Below are positions 18,742 through 23,892 of a DNA stretch of 32,301 nucleotides, one piece after another (position 1 is the first letter of the stretch; each line of letters starts with the position of its first letter). The translations under genes were made by a program, and so were the position numbers. The stretch covers positions 1 to 32,301 of the forward strand of contig CAKVMF010000002.1 in the NCBI GenBank assembly GCA_934771675.1. The letters run 5' to 3'. The stretch is from an uncultured Clostridia bacterium. Lineage in GTDB: Bacteria > Bacillota > Clostridia > Christensenellales > UBA1242. A model generated the notes under the pieces. The model had not been told where the DNA came from. It ran no database searches and saw only the letters and a program-made list of their open reading frames with translations.

Positions 18742-18770
18742 ATTATGAGATTTTGGCACAAAAAAGTCAA
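18742..18770 (-). promoter_or_regulatory. Promoter giving a leaderless comF mRNA
   Basis: TTGACT (18765-18770), a 17-bp spacer and CATAAT (18742-18747) lie on the minus strand. Six bases (AAAACT) then lead straight to the ATG at 18735. The expected transcription start, about seven bases after the -10, is the A of the start codon. No Shine-Dalgarno is present. Confidence 0.7.
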
Positions 18771-18844
18771 TTGCTAAATCAAATTGAGCAAATTTTAAGC
18801 AAAACACGCACTTTTAATGAAATTTGCAGAAGAAAAATAAAAAT

Positions 18845-18884
18845 AGTTGCTAAAATCATAAAAACTATGCTAAACTATGTTTAG
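18845..18884 (+). promoter_or_regulatory. Promoter and operator-like palindrome of the 141-aa gene
   Basis: A possible -35 TTGCTA, an 18-bp spacer and TAAACT (18871-18876) face right. The -10 overlaps the perfect inverted repeat CTAAAC-TAT-GTTTAG (18870-18884), which could be a repressor site. The promoter match is moderate. Confidence 0.4.
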
Positions 18885-18905
18885 ATATAAATTTTGGAGG
18901 AAATT

Positions 18906-19331
18906 ATGGTTGACTATATTATTGGTGGCGTAATTATTGGACTTGTTGTTATTGCAGTGATTGTTGGAATTGTAAACACTGTTAAAAAAGCAAAAATAAG
19001 AGCTGAAGAAAAATCAAGAGAAGTTGATGATGTTGTTATTAAACATGGTGTTAGATACACACCTGAAGCAACTATTGTTGATGAAAAAGGCAACGAAAAT
19101 GTAACATTTATTCGTGGTGACATTATCATTAAACCTAGAAAAACAATGAAAGTTGGTAAAGGCGAAGAAGTTAAACCAGGAAAATGGACAATTTTGGCAG
19201 CAAATGATGCTGATTTAACATTCAATGTTCGTGTTGGTAACTACGTTAAAGAATATAAACATGGACAAGAAATTGTTCTCGCTGAAGGTGATGAAATCTG
19301 TCCAACAAGCACAACCATTATTTTGAGATAA
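18906..19331 (+). CDS. Small membrane-anchored protein of unknown function
   Basis: I do not recognise this 141-aa protein. One N-terminal membrane segment (about residues 4-26, IIGGVIIGLVVIAVIVGIV) is followed by a short basic linker. A soluble, mostly beta domain follows, with ends IIKPRKTMKVGKGEEVKPGKW and EIVLAEGDEICPTSTTIIL. GGAGG five bases before ATG 18906 fixes the start and rules out the in-frame TTG at 18894. The domain looks like a small beta-barrel or FHA/SpoIIIAA-like sheet, but I cannot name it. It is monocistronic, diverges from comF, and has two terminators. Confidence 0.75.
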   Translation: MVDYIIGGVIIGLVVIAVIVGIVNTVKKAKIRAEEKSREVDDVVIKHGVRYTPEATIVDEKGNENVTFIRGDIIIKPRKTMKVGKGEEVKPGKWTILAANDADLTFNVRVGNYVKEYKHGQEIVLAEGDEICPTSTTIILR

Positions 19332-19334
19332 TAA

Positions 19335-19362
19335 AAAAACAGCATAATGCTGTTTTTCTTTT
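19335..19362 (+). terminator. Terminator of the 141-aa gene (bidirectional)
   Basis: AAAAACAGCA (19335-19344) pairs with TGCTGTTTTT (19348-19357) around TAA. The T run on both strands allows it also to end transcription of the minus-strand deaminase gene. Confidence 0.82.
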
Positions 19363-19376
19363 GCAATTTTTGTTTT

Positions 19377-19408
19377 AGATAGTTAAGACGCCTTAACTAT
19401 CTTTTTTG
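19377..19408 (+). terminator. Second hairpin between convergent genes
   Basis: AGATAGTTAAG (19377-19387) pairs with CTTAACTATCT (19392-19402), then a T run on the plus strand. The right arm contains the stop codon and last codons of the deaminase gene. Confidence 0.7.
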
Positions 19409-19824
19409 TTGTATCTTTTCCAACCCCACCAATCTGGCATAAGGTCAATTAATTTCACTGTTTTGTAACCATTAACATCAAGCAAAATTTCCATATCTTT
19501 ATTTTTTTCATTCAGTTGCAAGAAAAATTCCCTGCAAGCCCCACAAGGTGTCCAACCGCCCTTTCCGTCAGGCTCACCATTAATATAGCAAGCAACTTTT
19601 TTGACGACCGTTTGTCCGCTTTCCATATACATCTTGAGTGCCGCAACTCGCTCCGCACAAAGTGCAATTACTCCGCTTGCACCTTCAATGCAAAATCCTG
19701 AATAAATTTTTCCGTTTTCTGCTTCAATTGCACAGGCAACATGATGAGCATCAATAAAAGGCGAAACTTTTTCTGGATGATATTCTGCTTTTGCTGCTTC
19801 AATCAACTTGTCCCAAATATTCAT
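19393..19824 (-). CDS. Cytidine-deaminase-family enzyme
   Basis: The 143-aa protein has the zinc deaminase signature: CAE (C56, catalytic E58) and PCGAC (C94, C97). This fits the single-domain, tetrameric cytidine deaminase class that converts cytidine or deoxycytidine to uridine forms in pyrimidine salvage. The segment YSGFCIEGASGVIALCAERVA replaces the usual FxGxNVENASYG, so asparagine is lost from the substrate loop. A blasticidin-type or other nucleoside/base deaminase is therefore also possible. The C-terminus PDWWGWKRY is unusual. AAGGGGG precedes the ATG. It lies just after the tRNA-Gly terminator and has no clear promoter of its own. Confidence 0.78.
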   Translation of the reverse strand: MNIWDKLIEAAKAEYHPEKVSPFIDAHHVACAIEAENGKIYSGFCIEGASGVIALCAERVAALKMYMESGQTVVKKVACYINGEPDGKGGWTPCGACREFFLQLNEKNKDMEILLDVNGYKTVKLIDLMPDWWGWKRYNKKDS

Positions 19825-19842
19825 AATAACCCCCTTAATATC

Positions 19843-19873
19843 AAAAAAACCTTACTAGAAAAAGTAAGGTTTT
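19843..19873 (-). terminator. Terminator after tRNA-Gly
   Basis: AAACCTTACT (19847-19856) pairs with AGTAAGGTTT (19863-19872) around a 6-base loop, with seven T on the minus strand. Read-through may feed the deaminase gene 19 bases further on. Confidence 0.82.
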
Positions 19874-19877
19874 GTTT

Positions 19878-19951
19878 TGGAGCAAATGATGAGAATCGAA
19901 CTCACGACCTAAGCTTGGGAAGCTTATGTTTTGCCATTAAACTACATTTGC
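19878..19951 (-). tRNA. tRNA-Gly (anticodon CCC)
   Basis: On the minus strand, acceptor GCAAATG pairs with CATTTGC. The D arm is GTTT...AAAC. The anticodon stem TAAGC/GCTTA closes the loop TTCCCAA, giving anticodon CCC. The T arm GTGAG/CTCAT carries TTCGATT. The 3' CCA is encoded. The total is 74 nt. Confidence 0.95.
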
Positions 19952-19962
19952 ATTACAATCTA

Positions 19963-19990
19963 ATTTTACCTTAAAAAACTTTTTTGTCAA
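19963..19990 (-). promoter_or_regulatory. Promoter of tRNA-Gly
   Basis: TTGACA (19985-19990), a 16-bp spacer and TAAAAT (19963-19968) lie on the minus strand, 12 bases before the tRNA. Confidence 0.75.
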
Positions 19991-20040
19991 TATTTTTAGC
20001 CACACCTTCCCTGTTTTTTAACCGCCAAAACAAACTCACA

Positions 20041-20071
20041 CAAAAACAAAAAGCAGGCACCCGCCCGCTTT
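20041..20071 (-). terminator. Terminator ending the immunity operon
   Basis: On the minus strand AAAGCGGGC pairs with GCCTGCTTT (20063-20071 and 20050-20058), with one G-U and a 4-base loop, then a T-rich run. It shares the GCAGGC core with the palindromes farther upstream in the array. Confidence 0.75.
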
Positions 20072-20079
20072 AATTATTT

Positions 20080-20643
20080 TCAATCACTAGAAGTAGTTTT
20101 AATAATTGTCACTTCAAAATTTGTTGGTTTTAATGATTTTAAATCGTCATATAACTTTTTAGATATAACAGAAGACTCTCCATCTTTAACCGCAAAATAG
20201 TTGTATTTTGCATCAATATTATCTTTTAAAACCGACCTAAATGATGATACAGCAACACCATAATCAATCATATCAGAAAGATTTCTATCAAGAACATCAA
20301 TCTCAAATTTTGGTCTTAAAATGAAATATGGTTTCAAAATACCATCATCTTTCGCAAAACATTCAAAAAATTGTATCTCATTTGAATATTTTTCATTTAA
20401 CATCTTGAAAATTTTTTCAGAAACAATAATTTCAGCCCAATCGTTTAGCAAAAAATCTGAAATCGGTTCATTATTTTTGTAACTTTTATCTCGTTCAAAA
20501 ATAATTGGAGTTTTTGAAAAACCGTCAAAAGGTTTGCCAAAATTTCTAAACTCTCTTATTTCAGCATATGGCTCATAATCATTTAAAAAATTACCATATT
20601 TTTTTGCACAATTTGTTAACGACCTTATTTCATAATAATTCAT
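20080..20643 (-). CDS. Imm11 (DUF1629)-like immunity protein
   Basis: This 187-aa cytoplasmic protein probably neutralises an incoming polymorphic toxin. The N-terminal MNYYEIRSL and the central NDWAEIIVSEKIFKMLNEKYSNEIQFFE, followed by PYFILRPKFEIDVLD, resemble the Imm11 (DUF1629) layout; this is recognition by eye. ATG 20643 is chosen because AAGGA lies seven bases upstream. An earlier in-frame ATG at 20679 would overlap the previous gene and has no ribosome site. It is the last gene of a three-gene operon, ten bases after the Imm44-like gene. Its cognate toxin is not in the window. Confidence 0.55.
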   Translation of the reverse strand: MNYYEIRSLTNCAKKYGNFLNDYEPYAEIREFRNFGKPFDGFSKTPIIFERDKSYKNNEPISDFLLNDWAEIIVSEKIFKMLNEKYSNEIQFFECFAKDDGILKPYFILRPKFEIDVLDRNLSDMIDYGVAVSSFRSVLKDNIDAKYNYFAVKDGESSVISKKLYDDLKSLKPTNFEVTIIKTTSSD

Positions 20644-20653
20644 AAATATTTCC

Positions 20654-21097
20654 TTACAACTTTGAATATCTTGCATCAAGTTCTTCCAAATCTTTAATAT
20701 CTTCCCACTTGATTTTTATTGTGGCAAGCAAGTCTTCAATTAATTTTTCTCCGTTAAAATCGCCTTTCTTTTTCGCGTCCACAATCTTTATTGCATCTAC
20801 AAGCATTTTTACATAAAGCAGCAATCTTCCGTTTTCATCTGCTTTTACAAATTTATCGTAGTCCATTATAAGCCTAATGTCTGCATCTTTAGATTTTGGT
20901 CTAACCAGCCTTCTTTCTTTCCAATCTTCATCTAAAAACTCATCTTCCATTATTGTCGGAATTATACTTATAAGTTCAAACTCCAAGCCATAATTGTTTT
21001 TACAAAGTTTGTTCAAAATAGGTTCTAGAAATGAATAAATTTTATTCGTTTTATTTCCAACACCTATTGATTCTTCTGATGAAATACAAATCTTCAT
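20654..21097 (-). CDS. Imm44-like immunity protein, copy 2
   Basis: This 147-aa protein resembles the Imm44 immunity family (the E-R-R-L...KSKDADIRLIMDYDKF core followed by ADENGRLLLYVKMLVDAI). It has a second copy at 22644-23129. About 67 residues are identical between them, encoded by a 201-bp block with no mismatch (20727-20927), while the N- and C-termini are unrelated or strongly diverged. The first 45 residues probably define which toxin is bound, though this is inference. The ribosome site AGGAG overlaps the stop codon of the preceding gene, so translation is coupled. It is the middle gene of a three-gene operon. Confidence 0.6.
   Translation of the reverse strand: MKICISSEESIGVGNKTNKIYSFLEPILNKLCKNNYGLEFELISIIPTIMEDEFLDEDWKERRLVRPKSKDADIRLIMDYDKFVKADENGRLLLYVKMLVDAIKIVDAKKKGDFNGEKLIEDLLATIKIKWEDIKDLEELDARYSKL
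20727..20927 (-). repeat. 201-bp perfect duplicate inside Imm44-like copy 2
   Basis: Identical, by direct comparison, to 22756-22956 in the same orientation, 2029 bases away. The flanks on both sides differ. Confidence 0.9.
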
Positions 21098-21105
21098 AAC
21101 TTCTC

Positions 21106-21837
21106 CTATTTTTCATTAAAATCCACTGCTGGGAAAACTGTTTTTATAAGACTATTTACTTTTGAGAGCCTTTTTTGATATGTTTCCATATCTGGATTTT
21201 TTCCAGCGGTAAAATCTTTTGTTGGCTTGAATATCTTTTCATCAATAACTCTTTCAATATCTCTATTGTTTCCACCAACAATTTTATCTAAAACAGTGTC
21301 AATAATAAGTGATTTTTGAACCTTGTATTCATAGTTTTTATTTGGAACTATTTCATATAATCCGTCGTAAAGTTTTGCAACAGTATCAAATAAACTGTCT
21401 TGCAATAAAAATGTTACTTTTCCACCATAAATCAAGTCTTGAGAATCATTTTCCATGATTTTCAAAATCATAGATTTAACGTCTTTGTAGCCATTTGAAA
21501 TTTCATCACGACTTTCAACAGCCAATTGTTCAACCAACTCATTTTTATAAATAAATTCAGGAACTGGTCTGCCATATTGCTTCAATAAATTAACCTTTTC
21601 TTGCACACTTTTTTCAAATTCTTCATTTAAAAATTTTACTTCTGCAAAAACAGGCTTTGAATATTCATCAAAAAATTCTTGTAATTGCTTATCATTTAAG
21701 CTATTGATTTTGTTTTGAAGCATTTCGCAAACATCATTAAAGTTATCTTGAAAGTTCGCAATAAATTCATCAAAATCTATCTTTCCCACAACAAAATCAT
21801 AAATCATTTTTTGATAATCTATTTTTCTATTTTTCAT
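21106..21837 (-). CDS. Unknown protein, probable immunity gene
   Basis: I do not recognise this 243-aa protein. It is soluble and acidic-basic mixed, and it looks all-helical (DFDEFIANFQDNFNDVCEML, KFLNEEFEKSVQEKVNLLKQ). No catalytic motif or signal peptide is visible. It is the first gene of an operon with an Imm44-like and an Imm11-like gene, so an immunity role against a polymorphic toxin is the best inference from context. The ATG at 21837 has no ribosome site. A promoter ends six bases before it, so the mRNA appears to be leaderless. The only nearby alternative start (M11) also lacks a ribosome site. Confidence 0.6.
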   Translation of the reverse strand: MKNRKIDYQKMIYDFVVGKIDFDEFIANFQDNFNDVCEMLQNKINSLNDKQLQEFFDEYSKPVFAEVKFLNEEFEKSVQEKVNLLKQYGRPVPEFIYKNELVEQLAVESRDEISNGYKDVKSMILKIMENDSQDLIYGGKVTFLLQDSLFDTVAKLYDGLYEIVPNKNYEYKVQKSLIIDTVLDKIVGGNNRDIERVIDEKIFKPTKDFTAGKNPDMETYQKRLSKVNSLIKTVFPAVDFNEK

Positions 21838-21843
21838 ATATTT

Positions 21844-21872
21844 ATTTTAACAAACTCAAAATTTTTTGTCCA
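21844..21872 (-). promoter_or_regulatory. Promoter giving a leaderless immunity-operon mRNA
   Basis: TGGACA (21867-21872), a 17-bp spacer and TAAAAT (21844-21849) lie on the minus strand. AAATAT then leads to the ATG at 21837. The start of transcription should coincide with the start codon, the same geometry as comF. Confidence 0.65.
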
Positions 21873-21875
21873 CAC

Positions 21876-21904
21876 AAAAATAGCAGGCAATGCCTGCTAT
21901 TTTT
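21876..21904 (-). terminator. Palindromic terminator of SUKH copy 2
   Basis: AAAAATAGCAGGC (21876-21888) pairs with GCCTGCTATTTTT (21892-21904) around AAT. The right arm touches the stop codon. The same palindrome recurs at 22617-22645 and 23209-23236. Confidence 0.88.
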
Positions 21905-22560
21905 TAACCTTTTTGATTTGTTTTTGTTGAATCTTCTTCTGGAACTGTCCAAGTTATATCACCCCAAAACGCATTTGATATAGCTGGGTATTTTTTGCAC
22001 CATTTATCTTTATTTGGATGTTTTCTATACCCCTTTTCATCATATTCTGGAACGAGATATTTAAAGTAGTATTTCATAACATCTTCAATTGAATCAAACT
22101 CTTTTGAAGGAACTATTGTGCCATTTTTTGCCAAATAAATCTTTGGACGCATCAATTCAGATTGTTTGTAATACATTTCATACTCACCAACTCCACCAAA
22201 AAACACAATATCATCCAAAGTTTCCTTTGTTACCTTTTTGTCCTTAATTTCACCATGTTTGTTGATATCGTTTAAATAAAATTCCATTGGACTTGATTTT
22301 CCAACTCCAATACCATAAATATTTATTGATGAAAGAAATAATCTGCAACCATTGTAATTTTTATAAAATTCCTTAAGTTCAGGAAGCAATCTAATATTGT
22401 ATTGCTGCTCAAAATTATCATAATAGCTTATGTCAATTTTTTTGCATAAAGTATGAAGATATGTTTCATCTGAAATTTCTTTCATAACAACATAAATCTT
22501 TCCTTCTTCATTATCTTTTTCAAGCTTCCATTTTGTTTCAATCAATTCGTCTAAATACAT
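21904..22560 (-). CDS. SUKH (SMI1/KNR4) immunity protein, copy 2
   Basis: This 218-aa cytoplasmic protein belongs to the SUKH superfamily, the most widespread class of immunity proteins against secreted nuclease toxins. The hallmark is LLPELKEFYKNYNGCRLFLSSINIYG in the first third, followed by a beta-rich core with FFGGVGEYEMYYK and a C-terminal SIEDVMKYYFKYL helix. The conserved C-terminal tail WGDITWTVPEED is shared with the copy at 23235-23882. The two proteins align end to end but are clearly diverged, so this is an older duplication than that of the Imm44-like pair. AGGAAG precedes the ATG by six bases. The gene has its own promoter and terminator, like a self-contained cassette. Confidence 0.85.
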   Translation of the reverse strand: MYLDELIETKWKLEKDNEEGKIYVVMKEISDETYLHTLCKKIDISYYDNFEQQYNIRLLPELKEFYKNYNGCRLFLSSINIYGIGVGKSSPMEFYLNDINKHGEIKDKKVTKETLDDIVFFGGVGEYEMYYKQSELMRPKIYLAKNGTIVPSKEFDSIEDVMKYYFKYLVPEYDEKGYRKHPNKDKWCKKYPAISNAFWGDITWTVPEEDSTKTNQKG

Positions 22561-22586
22561 TTTTTACTTCCTATTACTACATTTCC

Positions 22587-22614
22587 ATTTTAACAAAATT
22601 AAACTATTTATCAA
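22587..22614 (-). promoter_or_regulatory. Promoter of SUKH copy 2
   Basis: TTGATA (22609-22614), a 16-bp spacer and TAAAAT (22587-22592) lie on the minus strand. The upstream element ends next to the previous gene's terminator palindrome. Confidence 0.6.
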
Positions 22615-22616
22615 AC

Positions 22617-22645
22617 AAAAATAGCAGGCAATGCCTGCTATTTTT
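22617..22645 (-). terminator. Palindromic terminator of Imm44-like copy 1
   Basis: AAAAATAGCAGGC (22617-22629) pairs with GCCTGCTATTTTT (22633-22645) around AAT. It overlaps the stop codon (22644-22646). The arms are identical to those at 21876-21904. Confidence 0.88.
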
Positions 22646-23129
22646 ATCTCTGTTTTGCTAAATCATTATTTTCTTTTGCTGTTCTACTAAGTGGGTATCT
22701 TGGATCTAATTCATCCAAATCTTTTATTTCGTCCCACTTTATGTTTGTTGCAGCTAGCAAGTCTTCAATTAATTTTTCTCCGTTAAAATCGCCTTTCTTT
22801 TTCGCGTCCACAATCTTTATTGCATCTACAAGCATTTTTACATAAAGCAGCAATCTTCCGTTTTCATCTGCTTTTACAAATTTATCGTAGTCCATTATAA
22901 GCCTAATGTCTGCATCTTTAGATTTTGGTCTAACCAGCCTTCTTTCTTTCCAATCTGGACCCAAATATTTTTCTTCTTTTATTGTTGGAATAATGCTTAT
23001 ATCTTGAAATTCTTCACCATAGTTATTATTTTTTGTTAAATTATTGAATATCATTTTAAAATTATTCCACAAATACATAATTGAATTATCAATATCTCCA
23101 GAATATTCAAAAGACAATGTTATATCCAT
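22644..23129 (-). CDS. Imm44-like immunity protein, copy 1
   Basis: This 161-aa protein is a paralogue of the 147-aa protein at 20654-21097. The middle (DWKERRLVRPKSKDADIRL through IEDLLA) is identical, encoded by the 201-bp block at 22756-22956. Residues 1-50 (MDITLSFEYSGDIDNSIMYL onwards) and the C-terminal tail with LSRTAKENNDLAKQR differ. The sharp edges of identity suggest recent gene conversion or recombination. AGGGG lies four bases before the ATG, and the gene has a separate promoter and terminator. The family assignment is by eye and moderate. Confidence 0.6.
   Translation of the reverse strand: MDITLSFEYSGDIDNSIMYLWNNFKMIFNNLTKNNNYGEEFQDISIIPTIKEEKYLGPDWKERRLVRPKSKDADIRLIMDYDKFVKADENGRLLLYVKMLVDAIKIVDAKKKGDFNGEKLIEDLLAATNIKWDEIKDLDELDPRYPLSRTAKENNDLAKQR
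22756..22956 (-). repeat. 201-bp perfect duplicate inside Imm44-like copy 1
   Basis: The partner of 20727-20927, with no mismatch found on reading both through. It ends abruptly where the next bases are GGACCC here and TCATCT there. Confidence 0.9.
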
Positions 23130-23167
23130 ATTTCCCCTTTATTTTATAAAACTAGATAAGCATTTTA

Positions 23168-23196
23168 ATTTTAACATTCAAAGAATCAAAAGTCAA
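23168..23196 (-). promoter_or_regulatory. Promoter of Imm44-like copy 1
   Basis: TTGACT (23191-23196), a 17-bp spacer and TAAAAT (23168-23173) lie on the minus strand. The promoter gives this cassette independent expression from the toxin operon. Confidence 0.7.
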
Positions 23197-23208
23197 TTTT
23201 GACAATAT

Positions 23209-23236
23209 AAAATAGCAGGCATTGCCTGCTATTTTT
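23209..23236 (-). terminator. Palindromic terminator ending the toxin-immunity operon
   Basis: AAAATAGCAGGC (23209-23220) pairs with GCCTGCTATTTT (23224-23235) around ATT. It overlaps the stop codon of SUKH copy 1 and matches the two palindromes downstream apart from the loop. Confidence 0.88.
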
Positions 23237-23882
23237 AATCCTTTTGAATTGATTTTGACAAATCATCTTCTGGAACCGTCCAATCTATATCACCATTAAA
23301 TGAATTTTTTTCTAAAGGAAATTTTCTACACCATTTTTCATTTATTGGATGTTTTCTATAACCTTTTTCATCATATTCAAATGATAATGCTTTAATATAA
23401 AATGACAAAAGTTCTTTTATAGAATAAAATTCTTTATGAACTGTTAATTCACCATGATTTGAAAGGTATAATTTTGGTGATTTTATTTCACTTTGTTTAT
23501 AATAAATCAAATAATCTCCAACATTTCCAATATAAACAATATCTTTACCATCAAAGCCATTATTATTTAGTTTTGTATGAAGATTTATGTTATTTAAAAC
23601 CATACACATTGGTTCAGATTTTTCGACATCAAAACCATAAATATTTATCGATGAATGAAATAACCTACATCCATTAAAATTTTTGTAAAATTCTTTAAGC
23701 TCTGGCAATAATACGATGCCATTTTCTTGTTCATATTTGTTTGCATAGTTAATATCAATTTTTTTATATAGTCTATGTAAATATACATCATCGTCAATTT
23801 CAGGCATTGCACAAAACAACAATCCCTCTTCATTATTTTGGTCAACCTTCCATTTATTCTTTAACAATTCATCTAAATACAT
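23235..23882 (-). CDS. SUKH (SMI1/KNR4) immunity protein, cognate to the toxin
   Basis: This 215-aa SUKH protein carries LLPELKEFYKNFNGCRLFHSSINIYG and the tail DIDWTVPEDD, shared with copy 2. It is the likely cognate immunity protein of the nuclease toxin encoded immediately upstream. Its ribosome site AAGGAG overlaps the toxin stop codon (TAAGGAG), and only ten bases separate the genes. Translational coupling would guarantee protection whenever toxin is made. SUKH proteins bind the nuclease domain directly in the cytoplasm. It has no promoter of its own. Confidence 0.87.
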   Translation of the reverse strand: MYLDELLKNKWKVDQNNEEGLLFCAMPEIDDDVYLHRLYKKIDINYANKYEQENGIVLLPELKEFYKNFNGCRLFHSSINIYGFDVEKSEPMCMVLNNINLHTKLNNNGFDGKDIVYIGNVGDYLIYYKQSEIKSPKLYLSNHGELTVHKEFYSIKELLSFYIKALSFEYDEKGYRKHPINEKWCRKFPLEKNSFNGDIDWTVPEDDLSKSIQKD

Positions 23883-23892
23883 TTTTTTCTCC

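Noticed and set aside
18736..18807. Longer ComF N-terminus using an upstream start
   Set aside because: The 24 extra codons coincide with a near-consensus promoter, and no ribosome site precedes them; family members start near the zinc knuckles.
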